From: Sediminibacterium sp. Gen4
GTDB taxonomy: Bacteria; Bacteroidota; Bacteroidia; Chitinophagales; Chitinophagaceae
Length of the DNA: 64,000 bases
Assembly: GCA_013391385.1 (NCBI GenBank)
Contig: JACBFI010000004.1
Location: forward strand, 124,001 to 188,000
Direction of reading: 5' to 3'
Shown here piece by piece: positions 9,052 to 17,426 of this stretch. The notes under the pieces are model-generated. The model ran no database searches and was not told the origin of the DNA. It saw only the letters and a program-made list of their open reading frames with translations. Made by a program: the position numbers and the translations under genes. Numbering within the stretch: position 1 is the stretch's first letter; each line of letters opens with the position of its first letter.

Positions 9052-9843
9052 ATGTCGAAATCAGTAAAAAAAGAAAACAAACCCGTCATTTTAGTGACCA
9101 ATGATGACGGTATCAATGCACCGGGTATTCGTGCTTTAGTAGATGCCGTGAGAGGTTTAGGAAAAATTATTGTGGTAGCACCCGATAAGCCGCAAAGTGG
9201 GATGGGACATGCGATTACGATCGGACAATTGCTTCGTTTACAAAAGTCGAATGTATTTGAAGGTATTGAAGCCTATAGCTGCAGCGGTACACCGGTAGAT
9301 TGTGTAAAGATTGCCGTTGACAAGGTGTTACACCGCAAACCGGATCTATGTATCAGTGGCATCAATCATGGTTCCAACCATTCTATCAATGTGATTTATT
9401 CGGGCACGATGTCTGCTGCGTTGGAAGCTTCCATTGAAAGTATTCCGAGTATTGGTTTTAGTTTAACAGACCTGAGTATTGATGCAGATTTCACAGCAGC
9501 AGGTAAATATGCACGTATCATTGTTGAGAAACTCTTGGGTGGAAGAACATTGGATAAACATTTATGCCTCAACGTCAATATTCCGGCAGTGAGTGAGAAA
9601 TTGATCAAGGGTATTAAGATATGCAGACAGGCATATGCCAAATACCAGGAAGAGTTTGATGAGAGAAAAGATCCGCATGGAAAAAAATATTATTGGCTCA
9701 CCGGAGAGTTTGTAAATTTTGATAAAGGAAAAGATACCGATGTGTGGGCGTTGAAGAATAATTATGTGAGTGTGGTTCCTGTTCAGTTTGATTTGACCAA
9801 TTATCAACTGAAACAGCAACTAGAAACCAAATGGAAATTCTGA
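9052..9843 (+). CDS. surE: 5'/3'-nucleotidase SurE
   Basis: Survival protein SurE, a metal-dependent nucleoside monophosphatase, 263 residues (family 245-270). The N-terminal metal site VTNDDGINAPG (Asp18, Asp19) is complete, and SGTPVDC and SGINHGSN supply further metal and substrate contacts. The protein is soluble. It is followed with a TGATG overlap by a small membrane protein gene. In many Bacteroidota surE is near lpxB, which here lies 3.5 kb downstream beyond a minus-strand BlaI/M56 unit. Confidence 0.96.
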   Translation: MSKSVKKENKPVILVTNDDGINAPGIRALVDAVRGLGKIIVVAPDKPQSGMGHAITIGQLLRLQKSNVFEGIEAYSCSGTPVDCVKIAVDKVLHRKPDLCISGINHGSNHSINVIYSGTMSAALEASIESIPSIGFSLTDLSIDADFTAAGKYARIIVEKLLGGRTLDKHLCLNVNIPAVSEKLIKGIKICRQAYAKYQEEFDERKDPHGKKYYWLTGEFVNFDKGKDTDVWALKNNYVSVVPVQFDLTNYQLKQQLETKWKF

Positions 9844-10136
9844 TGCTGAAAAAAGATAATCTCAAACTAGGAATCGTATTAGGCTTTCTGGCACCTGTGT
9901 TGGGCTTCTTTGGCTATTACCTGATTAAATTCAGACTTTTTTCGTTTCAGGAATTTTTGCATGTACTACGTGTACAGCCTTCGTTGCTAACAGCCATTAT
10001 AAGCTTAGCATTGATTGCCAATGCTGTTGTGTTTACAATTTATGTGAATCAGCAAAAAGATCAAACAGCAAGAGGTATTTTTATTGCGACGTGTATTTAT
10101 GCATTGATTACTTTGACCATCAAGTGGTTATTGTGA
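9843..10136 (+). CDS. small three-helix membrane protein, function unknown
   Basis: Reads 97 residues from the ATG at 9843, which overlaps the surE stop as TGATG; an ATG at 9831 inside surE would add four residues. Three hydrophobic segments are visible: about 10-32 (GIVLGFLAPVLGFFGYYL), 45-68 and 78-97. I do not recognise a family. Coupling to surE and the usual surE-lpxB neighbourhood suggest an envelope-related role, but that is inference. Its TGA stop lies inside the left arm of a 63-base hairpin. Confidence 0.75.
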   Translation: MLKKDNLKLGIVLGFLAPVLGFFGYYLIKFRLFSFQEFLHVLRVQPSLLTAIISLALIANAVVFTIYVNQQKDQTARGIFIATCIYALITLTIKWLL

Positions 10137-10194
10137 TTTGTTAGCCACAGATTCATCCGCCTCAGGCAGATGAATCTGTGGCTAACAAATCACA
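10132..10194. repeat. 63-base near-perfect hairpin spanning a stop codon
   Basis: Perfect 26-base arms (10132-10157 and 10169-10194) enclose an 11-base loop that itself contains GCC-TCA-GGC. The core word CCACAGATTCATC resembles dispersed extragenic palindromes. The left arm includes the TGA of the small membrane protein gene. No T-run follows, so it may slow or stabilise RNA 3' ends rather than act as a classic terminator. Confidence 0.85.
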
Positions 10195-10233
10195 TTATTC
10201 CATCTATTAATATCAGTGAAACAATCATTCTAT

Positions 10234-12747
10234 TCACTCCTCTGATATCGTAAAAGTTACTTTTCTTTCTACAAAGGAAGCAACTGTCTTTTGTTGATAG
10301 ATAGCAGGTCGCCAATTAGGGCCTTTTGTAAAAATTCTTGTCACTTCTTCAGCTGTACCAAAGCCAGGGTCCTCTTTTACTTTAAAGTCTTTGATGACAC
10401 CATTTGGCTGAACAATAAAAGTAACCTTTACAACATACTTACCGGGAGGTGCTCCTTTCTCAATGGGGATATTTAAATTAATATTCTTTTGCAAATATTT
10501 CTGCCATCCTATTTCTCCCCCGGGAAAATCTGCTGGGTGTTCGACCTGTGTTGGTAATGTACTTGGTTGTATATTTTGGGGTATGGCTTTTGAAGGATAA
10601 TAATTTGCTGCATCCTTTACAAGTTTATCAACTCCTTTTTCACCTGCAAATTTTCTGGCAAATTCATTCCTGTTTACAGGATCTTTTAAATCATACCCTT
10701 CAACAGTTGGAGGATCAGTATGTAAATACAATACTTTTACCACATTATGAATTGGTTTAGTATCAGAAATTGTAATCACGTAATCTGGTGATCTATTTTC
10801 TTGTATCTCAGCCCTTTTAGTCGTTATTTGCACGATACTTTTTATCTCTTCATCTGTTAACGCTTTTATTGAAACAGGATCCTTAATCACATTTATCTCT
10901 TGTATCATATCAGAATTCAATCTATTAAACTGATCATAGCTGATTCTTTTCCCATCTAGTAATAATAATAAACCTTCCTGTGATTTGTAACTATCTCGAA
11001 CCTTGACATAAGAATTACCAGATAGTTTTTGAGATTGTGGGTTTGCAGCTTTACCAATTTCTACTTTATTGGCAACGAATTCAAAAGAAGAGCTTGTATT
11101 GTTGAGCATATCCAAATCAATATCTACTACTTCTATTTCTTTGTTTTTCTCTTTTACTGCTAAATATTGCTCAACACCCTGTAAAATGGATAAAGCCATT
11201 TTACTTTGATAAGACTCATCCTTTAATAATTTCAATTCTTCGCGATTACTTACAAAGCCTGTCTCAACAAGTACAGAAGGACATTTCATGGCTTGTAAAA
11301 CATAGATACCATTGGGACGAGATTTGATTCCTAAAAAAGGATTGGCTACTGAACTAATGGTGTTTCCCAAATAATTGGCAAGCAAGTAGCTATTGTCGTA
11401 ATCATTAGATTTCTCCTTTGTAGACAAATAAAGTTCAACACCCTTAGTTGGATTTTCTTTATTGGCTTTACCCTTGATCTGGATAGGCGGAGCCGAGTTA
11501 GTATGTACCGAAATGAATAAATCGGGTGAAAATTTTTGAGCCATCTCAGCAACTTCAACAACCGTATTGAAGACATCACTTTCTCGTGTAAGGACCACAC
11601 GAATATTTGGATTTGAATTCAGCTCCTTGATTTTTTTTGCTAATGCCAGACTTAAATCCGATTCCTTTGTTCCATCATATCCTTTAGCTCCAACATCTTC
11701 TCCTCCATGACCAGGATTGATCACGATTGTGTATGTCCTATTTAAAACCAACGGCTTATAAGGGATAGCAGAGAAAACTTTGTTTGGATCACCAATCACA
11801 TGCGATCTAAAATCACCTACTACATTTTCAACAACCGATGCCACCGAAATAGGTTTATCGATCCTGGATTGTTTACTTCTAAAAGCGAACAGAACAATAA
11901 GTACTGCGAGCAGAGGTAATGCTACCAGTCTACGCAGATAACTGAATCTTGGGTTCTTATGATTTGTCAACATTTGTAACCTCCTTTTGATGGGTGAAAA
12001 AAAGAATGGATGCGTTAGTGGAAACTGTTGCTGCGGATATACCGCCGTCAACAACATCTTTGCTAATGCCGCCGTATCACCATCACGTACCGATCGCTTA
12101 TCTGCAATGAATTCGTGGATCATTTCCATCTCTTTTTTCAATAACCAAAAGAAAGGATTGAACCAGCCTGCAACCAGTATCAACTGTATCAGCATCTTAT
12201 CTACCGAGTGACGTTGCTGTACATGTGTGAGTTCATGTTGCAGGATCTGCTTACCCGATGCGCTTCGGATATCGATCTCATCATTCCAGAAAATATATCG
12301 GAAGAAGGAAAAAGGCGTCCCCTTTGCCTGTGTGATGATCAGAAATATGTTTTCGAATTGTCTGCATGGATGCTGTTTCAGCAATTGATAGATACGATAC
12401 AATCCATGTATCATCATCATCAATAAAAATCCACCTACAGATACATACAGTATAGATAATAAACTTTCCGTACTCCAGTGAAATCCCTTTGATTTCACAA
12501 CAGATTCTAACTCTGTGTTATTATCTGCTACTACTGATAAAAAACGAATGACCCGCTCATGATCACTAAAACTACTGGTCCATTGAATTTTGATCAAAGG
12601 CACGATCCATGATAAGATGGCTACACTTAATAAATAAAAGCGATTGTACTGATGAAATTTTTTATTACGCAGCACCATCCAATAATAGCCCATCATAATA
12701 GCGCTACATAATAAGACCTGCAGAAAATAATAAGCAGTACTCAGCAT
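10234..12747 (-). CDS. M56 (BlaR1-like) membrane protease fused to amidase_3 and TonB C-terminal domain
   Basis: An 837-residue, multi-domain membrane protein. Residues 1-290 hold four or five membrane helices and the M56 zinc-protease motif HELTH (171-175), as in BlaR1/MecR1 signal transducers. Residues about 332-510 are an N-acetylmuramoyl-L-alanine amidase (Amidase_3) with all expected catalytic and zinc residues: His347 in PGHGGED, Glu362, His415 in SVHTN and Glu495 in VETGF. Residues about 590-650 contain a 'DGKRIS...INVIKD' stretch like those in other Bacteroidota M56 proteins, and about 745-837 are a TonB C-terminal domain. The blaI gene ends 3 bases upstream, so the pair forms an operon. 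In BlaR1 the extracellular sensor is a penicillin-binding domain. Here a peptidoglycan amidase occupies that place, so it may sense or cut wall peptides; this is inference. Confidence 0.9.
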   Translation of the reverse strand: MLSTAYYFLQVLLCSAIMMGYYWMVLRNKKFHQYNRFYLLSVAILSWIVPLIKIQWTSSFSDHERVIRFLSVVADNNTELESVVKSKGFHWSTESLLSILYVSVGGFLLMMMIHGLYRIYQLLKQHPCRQFENIFLIITQAKGTPFSFFRYIFWNDEIDIRSASGKQILQHELTHVQQRHSVDKMLIQLILVAGWFNPFFWLLKKEMEMIHEFIADKRSVRDGDTAALAKMLLTAVYPQQQFPLTHPFFFSPIKRRLQMLTNHKNPRFSYLRRLVALPLLAVLIVLFAFRSKQSRIDKPISVASVVENVVGDFRSHVIGDPNKVFSAIPYKPLVLNRTYTIVINPGHGGEDVGAKGYDGTKESDLSLALAKKIKELNSNPNIRVVLTRESDVFNTVVEVAEMAQKFSPDLFISVHTNSAPPIQIKGKANKENPTKGVELYLSTKEKSNDYDNSYLLANYLGNTISSVANPFLGIKSRPNGIYVLQAMKCPSVLVETGFVSNREELKLLKDESYQSKMALSILQGVEQYLAVKEKNKEIEVVDIDLDMLNNTSSSFEFVANKVEIGKAANPQSQKLSGNSYVKVRDSYKSQEGLLLLLDGKRISYDQFNRLNSDMIQEINVIKDPVSIKALTDEEIKSIVQITTKRAEIQENRSPDYVITISDTKPIHNVVKVLYLHTDPPTVEGYDLKDPVNRNEFARKFAGEKGVDKLVKDAANYYPSKAIPQNIQPSTLPTQVEHPADFPGGEIGWQKYLQKNINLNIPIEKGAPPGKYVVKVTFIVQPNGVIKDFKVKEDPGFGTAEEVTRIFTKGPNWRPAIYQQKTVASFVERKVTFTISEE

Positions 12748-12750
12748 ACC

Positions 12751-13113
12751 TTATTTTTTTGCGTTTTTAATCTCTTGTAACAACATTTCCAGTTCACGAA
12801 TACTGATATCCTTTTGCTTTACCATGAAGGATACCGCTTCACTAAAAGAACCTTGAAAATACCCTTCCACCAATGTGCGTATCGTACTGGATGAATACTC
12901 CTCTTTCGATACCAATGGATAGTAACGGTGCATGCGTCCAACCGGAGTGATGCCCACAAAACCTTTTTCCACCAATATTTTCAAAATGGTAGCCACCGTA
13001 TTCGAATGCGGCTTGGGTTCGGGCTGTAGCTCCAAAATATCTTTCAGGAATGCCTCTTCCAGTTTCCAGATGCTCTGCATAATCTGCTCTTCTGCTTTTG
13101 TCAATGGTTTCAT
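12751..13113 (-). CDS. BlaI/MecI/CopY-family transcriptional repressor
   Basis: A 120-residue winged-helix repressor with the family pattern: N-terminal LTKAEEQIMQSIW, recognition helix region HSNTVATILKILVEKGFV, then a C-terminal dimerisation helix region where BlaI proteins are cut by their M56 partner. It lies directly upstream of the M56-amidase gene (3 bases), the standard blaI-blaR order. Two tandem palindromes in its promoter fit autorepression. Known relatives control beta-lactam or cell-wall stress genes; no beta-lactamase is present here. Confidence 0.93.
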   Translation of the reverse strand: MKPLTKAEEQIMQSIWKLEEAFLKDILELQPEPKPHSNTVATILKILVEKGFVGITPVGRMHRYYPLVSKEEYSSSTIRTLVEGYFQGSFSEAVSFMVKQKDISIRELEMLLQEIKNAKK

Positions 13114-13135
13114 GGGGTAAGTTTTAATGACAAAA

Positions 13136-13166
13136 CAAACCTAAAACTAATTTTTTAGTTTTACAA
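13136..13166 (-). promoter_or_regulatory. blaI promoter, TTG-N20-TAGGTTTG
   Basis: On the minus strand, TTG (13164-13166), a spacer of exactly 20 bases (13144-13163) and TAGGTTTG (13136-13143) match the Bacteroidota primary-sigma consensus. Transcription would begin near 13130, some 17 bases before the blaI ATG at 13113. Confidence 0.7.
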
Positions 13167-13180
13167 CTATTTTTTTAGTT
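13142..13180. promoter_or_regulatory. tandem palindromic operators for BlaI
   Basis: The first operator is a 22-base dyad (13142-13163) with perfect 9-base arms, core AAAACTAA/TTAGTTTT. It fills the spacer between -33 and -7. The second (13165-13180) has arms AACTA/TAGTT and covers the -33 element. Position and symmetry suggest binding by the dimeric BlaI repressor encoded just downstream. Confidence 0.65.
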
Positions 13181-13241
13181 ATTCTAAAAAAATTGTCAGA
13201 ATGCCTCAGGGGAATGTATTTTGCGAGGGTTCGAATGAGTC

Positions 13242-13308
13242 GTGAATGGTGAATGGTGAGTAAAGCTGTTTTGCGACTCACCATTCACCATTCACAATTC
13301 ACCATTCA
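13242..13308. repeat. heptad-word palindrome A, upstream of lpxB
   Basis: Perfect 20-base arms (13242-13261 and 13276-13295) flank a 14-base loop. The right side is a tandem array of 7-base words, CCATTCA four times with one mismatch (13281-13308). The array ends 9 bases before the lpxB ATG, so it will fold in the lpxB leader. Confidence 0.85.
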
Positions 13309-13317
13309 CACGATCAC

Positions 13318-14499
13318 ATGAAATACTACCTCATATCCGGTGAAGCCAGTGGCGATTTACATGGCAGTAACCTTATTAAGGAGTTACAAAAAGAAGACCC
13401 GAACGCAGACATTCGTTGTTGGGGGGGTGATTTAATGTCAGCAACTGGAGCTACCCTCGTAAAGCATTACAAAGATTTAGCGTTCATGGGTTTTGTAGAA
13501 GTCATCAAAAACCTACCCACCATTTTACGCAATATCAAATTTTGCAAAGAAGACATAGCCGCATACCAGCCCGATGTTTTGGTATTGATCGATTATCCTG
13601 GTTTTAACTTAAGAATTGCTGAGTGGGCACACAAACAAGGCTATAAAGTAGTGTATTATATCTCTCCACAAGTATGGGCATGGAAAGAAAACAGGGTGAA
13701 ACAAATGAAACAATGCATTGACCTGATGCTTTGTATTCTCCCTTTTGAAAAAGATTACTATAAAACCAAATGGAATTGGGAGGTGGAATATGTTGGACAT
13801 CCTTTGGTGGAAGTGGTGGAGAGGAAGAAAGAGTTGACAGGGGGGGAAGAAAAGTTGACAGTTGATAGTATACAGTTTACAGAGAAGAATACAGATACTT
13901 TAACAACACTGTCAACTCTCAACTCTCAACTCTCAACTAATATCATCGCCCTCCTACCCGGTAGCCGAAAGCAAGAAATTGCCAAAAAACTACCGATCAT
14001 GCTGAGTGTAGCCTCGCATTTTCCTGAATACACATTCGTTGTGGCGAAAGCACCCGGACTGGAAGATGATTTTTACACTCCCTTCTTGAGTACAGCTACC
14101 AACGTAACCAGCGTTCGCAACCAAACCTATGATCTGCTGATGAAAGCGCATGCAGCACTCGTAACCAGTGGAACTGCTACGCTTGAAACAGCTTTGTTTG
14201 CTGTTCCGGAGGTAGTTTGTTATAAAGGAAATAGTATCAGTTATCAAATTGCAAAGAGACTGATCCATATCAAATACATCTCTCTGGTGAATCTCATCAT
14301 GGATAAGCCCATCGTGAAAGAATTGATACAAGATGAACTTACCACCGAAAATCTGATTAGAGAATTAAAACTAATTACACATGATACTTATCATCGACAA
14401 AAAATGATCGATGATTATTCGGCATTAAGGGAGCTTTTATCTAAGGGTGGTAATGCTTCAACACAAGCTGCAAAACAAATCATCAAACTAATATCCTGA
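13318..14499 (+). CDS. lpxB: lipid-A-disaccharide synthase LpxB, with in-frame repeat insertion
   Basis: Glycosyltransferase of family GT19 that joins UDP-2,3-diacylglucosamine and lipid X in lipid A synthesis, at the inner face of the cytoplasmic membrane. It has 393 residues. The family N-terminus ISGEASGDLHG, the YYISPQVWAWKENR segment and the nucleotide-binding LLPGSRKQEI region are intact. Between GHPLVEV and IIALLPGSR lies a polar, Thr/Ser-rich stretch (residues 172-208) encoded by a palindromic repeat that replaces the usual short linker. The reading frame is kept. The gene ends stop-to-stop against the convergent DUF922 gene. Confidence 0.95.
   Translation: MKYYLISGEASGDLHGSNLIKELQKEDPNADIRCWGGDLMSATGATLVKHYKDLAFMGFVEVIKNLPTILRNIKFCKEDIAAYQPDVLVLIDYPGFNLRIAEWAHKQGYKVVYYISPQVWAWKENRVKQMKQCIDLMLCILPFEKDYYKTKWNWEVEYVGHPLVEVVERKKELTGGEEKLTVDSIQFTEKNTDTLTTLSTLNSQLSTNIIALLPGSRKQEIAKKLPIMLSVASHFPEYTFVVAKAPGLEDDFYTPFLSTATNVTSVRNQTYDLLMKAHAALVTSGTATLETALFAVPEVVCYKGNSISYQIAKRLIHIKYISLVNLIMDKPIVKELIQDELTTENLIRELKLITHDTYHRQKMIDDYSALRELLSKGGNASTQAAKQIIKLIS
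13831..13941. repeat. heptad-word palindrome B, in frame inside lpxB
   Basis: The left arm contains GTTGACA, GTTGATA, GTATACA and GTTTACA in tandem (13854-13881). The right arm contains GTCAACT followed by three CTCAACT (13911-13938), the reverse complement of the left word. The affected segment is 111 bases, 37 codons, so the frame is preserved. The same words occur at the end of metX (17399-17426). Confidence 0.8.
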
Positions 14500-15054
14500 T
14501 CAATCGATGAGTTTCACTAGAATGCTGTTTCGATCATATGACTTCAATCTATCCAATTCTTTATTGATCTTAGTTTGCCACTTTACCAATCGATTCCGAT
14601 CGTTGATATGTAAAACATCCTGATCAAATTGCTCATCCATCCTATTTCTGGCAGTATTGATAGAATCGCCAAGCTGCTTCACTTCCTTTTCGAAATTATG
14701 TTTCCTAAAATCACGTGTATACAATAACCCGATTAATAGTCTTTTATGTAATTCTGCTATATCAAAATGTATTTGCTCATGTTGTAATAAATCCAAATTC
14801 GTATTGTTTTTTGTCCAGGAAGCTTTCTTGAGAAAGATATTAGAAAAATTAAACTTTGCAAGTCCTTTTATGAAGGTAACAGCATACCTTATTTCCGCGT
14901 GAGTAAGCGCTTCATAATGAGATTGTTTATCAGGAATCCCTTTAAAATCAGACCATTTTAATTCTGCACCAGTATTCCATACTACTGTATCCTGTTGTGC
15001 ATGAACAACAGTATTTGAAAACAGGATCAGAAAAAAAAGAATAGATAGATGCAT
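14500..15054 (-). CDS. DUF922 family secreted protein (putative Zn protease)
   Basis: A 184-residue protein with a signal peptide (MHLSILFFLILFSNTVVHAQ). Early residues WSDFKGIPD and the motif HEQIHFD (an HExxH zinc signature) fit DUF922, a family predicted to be secreted zinc-dependent proteases. The rest is helical and charged. Activity has not been shown for the family as far as I know. It converges on lpxB with no spacing. Confidence 0.8.
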   Translation of the reverse strand: MHLSILFFLILFSNTVVHAQQDTVVWNTGAELKWSDFKGIPDKQSHYEALTHAEIRYAVTFIKGLAKFNFSNIFLKKASWTKNNTNLDLLQHEQIHFDIAELHKRLLIGLLYTRDFRKHNFEKEVKQLGDSINTARNRMDEQFDQDVLHINDRNRLVKWQTKINKELDRLKSYDRNSILVKLID

Positions 15055-15077
15055 CTAAATCTGCTAAAAGTCGATAA

Positions 15078-15257
15078 TCACCCTCTAAATAAAGGCAGAA
15101 TTACCAACTTAAAAATGATCAACAACACAGCCAAGATGAACATGATCAGAGATATCCTGTTCATGCCATGCATGTATTTCATCCATTGAGTACGTGGCTC
15201 ATTGGGATCTTTTTTTCTTAGATAAAGATATTCTGCCATTTGTTTTAGAATGCCCAT
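15078..15257 (-). CDS. 59-residue single-helix membrane protein (DUF6728-like)
   Basis: A small open frame from the ATG at 15257 to the TGA at 15078. The protein starts MGILKQMAEYLYLRKKDPNE, continues with a second conserved-looking patch MKYMHGMNRIS, and has one hydrophobic helix (about residues 37-56). The 'YLYLRKKDPN...MHGMNRIS' pattern is one I associate with the small Bacteroidota family DUF6728. Function is unknown. It lies between the DUF922 gene and the divergent penicillin acylase gene. Confidence 0.7.
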   Translation of the reverse strand: MGILKQMAEYLYLRKKDPNEPRTQWMKYMHGMNRISLIMFILAVLLIIFKLVILPLFRG

Positions 15258-15295
15258 AGCTCTAATTTAAACAAAAATAACAAGTCTAAATGGAT

Positions 15296-15327
15296 TTGGT
15301 TCTGCAAACCTTAATCAGATAGATTTG
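15296..15327 (+). promoter_or_regulatory. promoter of the penicillin acylase gene, TTG-N21-TAGATTTG
   Basis: TTG at 15296-15298, a 21-base spacer, and TAGATTTG at 15320-15327 match the Bacteroidota consensus. The predicted start of transcription is near 15335, ahead of the ATG at 15350. Confidence 0.6.
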
Positions 15328-15349
15328 TAATACCTCAGATGCTATTGCC

Positions 15350-17395
15350 ATGAAAAAATCATTACTCGTCATCAGTTTGTGTGTTGTATCTCTTTTCTGT
15401 AAAGCTCAGTTTAACATCAACAAGATTGATATCGTTAGAGACAGCTTTGGCGTACCCCATATTTTCGCTCCTACCGATGCTGAAGTGGCATATGGATTAG
15501 CATGGGCACATGCTGAAGACGACTTCTCCACCATTCAACAGTCGTATATGGCCGGTAAAGCCATGTTAGGTGCCTACAAAGGAAAAGAAGGTGCCACCAT
15601 TGATTATATCGTTCATCTCATGCGTATTAAAGAACTGGTGGAAGCTAAATATGAATCGGATATTTCTCCTGCTTATAAAAAACTATTGGAAGGATATGCG
15701 GCAGGTTTTAATGCCTATGCCAAAGCACACCCCAAAGAAATTTTATTGAAACAACTTTTTCCGATAACGCCAAAAGACATGTTACAATACTCTGTATTGC
15801 AGTTATGTGTGTTATCAGGTGCAGATGGTGCATTAAAATCAATATTCGGAAACACCGTTCCGGTATTGGATGATATGAAACCCGGTGGCAGTAATGCTTT
15901 TGCGTTCAATTCTAAGAAAACCACGGATGGACAAACCTACCTTGCCATCAATTCACACCAACCCTTGGAAGGACCGGTAAGCTGGTATGAAGCACATTTG
16001 CAAAGCGAAGAAGGATGGAATATCATTGGTGCTAATTTTCCGGGGGCGCCTACTATTCTCAGTGGTGTCAATGAGTACTTAGGTTGGGCACATACGGTGA
16101 ATGAACCTGATAAGCTAGATGTCTATCAATTGTCAATCCATCCGAACAACAAACTACAATACCTATTCGACGGACAATGGGAAACGCTGGAAGAAAAAAC
16201 AGCGAAGCTGAAAGTAAAAGTATCCGGTATTCGTATTGCTGTGAAACGAAAAGTATATTGGAGCAAATATGGTCCAACAGTGATTACAGAGCGTGGTACA
16301 TTCTCCATTCGTATGCCCGCGCAAATGGATATTCGTGGATTAGAAGAATGGTATTGGCTCAATAAAGCCCGAAACTTTACTGAATTCAAGACAGCCCTTA
16401 ACATGATGGCCATCCCCGGTTACAATATTGTATATGCCGATCGCTACGACACTATTTATTACCTCAGTAATGGCCGCATTCCGGTTCGTGACAAAGCGTA
16501 TAACTGGCGGGGAACCTTACCGGGTAATACTTCTAAGACTTTATGGACAGAGATACATCCATTGGAAAAATTACCGCAGGTTTTGCAACCGGTATCCGGT
16601 TTTGTCTACAATACCAATCATTCTCCTTTTCATGCAACTGAAGGACCGGAGAATTTCAAACTTGTAGATCCGACGATGGGATATGAAACTTTGGAGAACA
16701 ATAGAAGTATGCGTTTTGCCGAGTTGGTAAAGCAATATGATAAAGTTTCTTATGAAGATTTTAAACGTATCAAATACGATGGAAGGTATCCTGGAAAATA
16801 TTCCTTTGCGATTGATATTGATAGTCTGTTCTTATTAAATCCTGATCAGTATCCTCAGGTTTCAGAACTAATACATCAATTAAAACAATGGGATCGTAAC
16901 AGCGACATCCAAAATACAGGCGCAACTATTTTTGCTCATATCAATTACCAAATCTATGCGCTGGCCAGACAAGGGAAAAGGCCTCCTGTACTCACCACTC
17001 CTATTTGCATTAGCTTACTCGAAAACACAAAGAAAGATCTATTACAATATTTCGGCAAAACCAGTGTGCCCTTAGGTGATTATCAAAAACATGTTCGTGG
17101 CGATAAATCCATTCCCCTACCCGGTCTACCGGATGTATTAACTGCCATGTATTCTGTAGCATGGAAAGATGGGATGATAAAAGGCAATCAGGGCGAGAGT
17201 TATATTGAACTGGTACGTTTTACAAAAGAGGGGCCAATCATTGAAAGCATCAATACCTATGGAGCTTCTGCCAAAAAAGGAAGTCCGCATTATACCGATC
17301 AGATGGAACTGTTTACACAACAGAAAACCAAGAAAATGAGTTTGAAAAAAGAAGATTCCTATAAAAACGCCGTGCGGGTGTATCATCCAAAATAA
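15350..17395 (+). CDS. penicillin acylase family (Ntn-hydrolase) protein
   Basis: A 681-residue secreted amidohydrolase (signal peptide MKKSLLVISLCVVSLFCKAQ) of the penicillin G acylase/acyl-homoserine-lactone acylase superfamily. These are made as precursors and cut into alpha and beta chains. The beta-chain nucleophile is Ser181 in PGGSNAF, the expected cleavage point. N-terminal VRDSFGVPHIFA and the later GWAHTVNEPD segment are family marks. The substrate (antibiotic, homoserine lactone or another amide) cannot be told from sequence. It ends 11 bases from the convergent metX stop. Confidence 0.9.
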   Translation: MKKSLLVISLCVVSLFCKAQFNINKIDIVRDSFGVPHIFAPTDAEVAYGLAWAHAEDDFSTIQQSYMAGKAMLGAYKGKEGATIDYIVHLMRIKELVEAKYESDISPAYKKLLEGYAAGFNAYAKAHPKEILLKQLFPITPKDMLQYSVLQLCVLSGADGALKSIFGNTVPVLDDMKPGGSNAFAFNSKKTTDGQTYLAINSHQPLEGPVSWYEAHLQSEEGWNIIGANFPGAPTILSGVNEYLGWAHTVNEPDKLDVYQLSIHPNNKLQYLFDGQWETLEEKTAKLKVKVSGIRIAVKRKVYWSKYGPTVITERGTFSIRMPAQMDIRGLEEWYWLNKARNFTEFKTALNMMAIPGYNIVYADRYDTIYYLSNGRIPVRDKAYNWRGTLPGNTSKTLWTEIHPLEKLPQVLQPVSGFVYNTNHSPFHATEGPENFKLVDPTMGYETLENNRSMRFAELVKQYDKVSYEDFKRIKYDGRYPGKYSFAIDIDSLFLLNPDQYPQVSELIHQLKQWDRNSDIQNTGATIFAHINYQIYALARQGKRPPVLTTPICISLLENTKKDLLQYFGKTSVPLGDYQKHVRGDKSIPLPGLPDVLTAMYSVAWKDGMIKGNQGESYIELVRFTKEGPIIESINTYGASAKKGSPHYTDQMELFTQQKTKKMSLKKEDSYKNAVRVYHPK

Positions 17396-17398
17396 CCA

Positions 17399-17426
17399 CT
17401 ATCAACTATACATTGTCAACTGTCAA
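17399..17426. repeat. heptad-word half-element C at the metX 3' end
   Basis: Four tandem 7-base words, CTATCAA, CTATACA, TTGTCAA and CTGTCAA. Only one orientation is present, so it does not form a palindrome alone. On the minus strand it encodes the last residues and TAG of metX. The words match the element inside lpxB. Confidence 0.65.
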
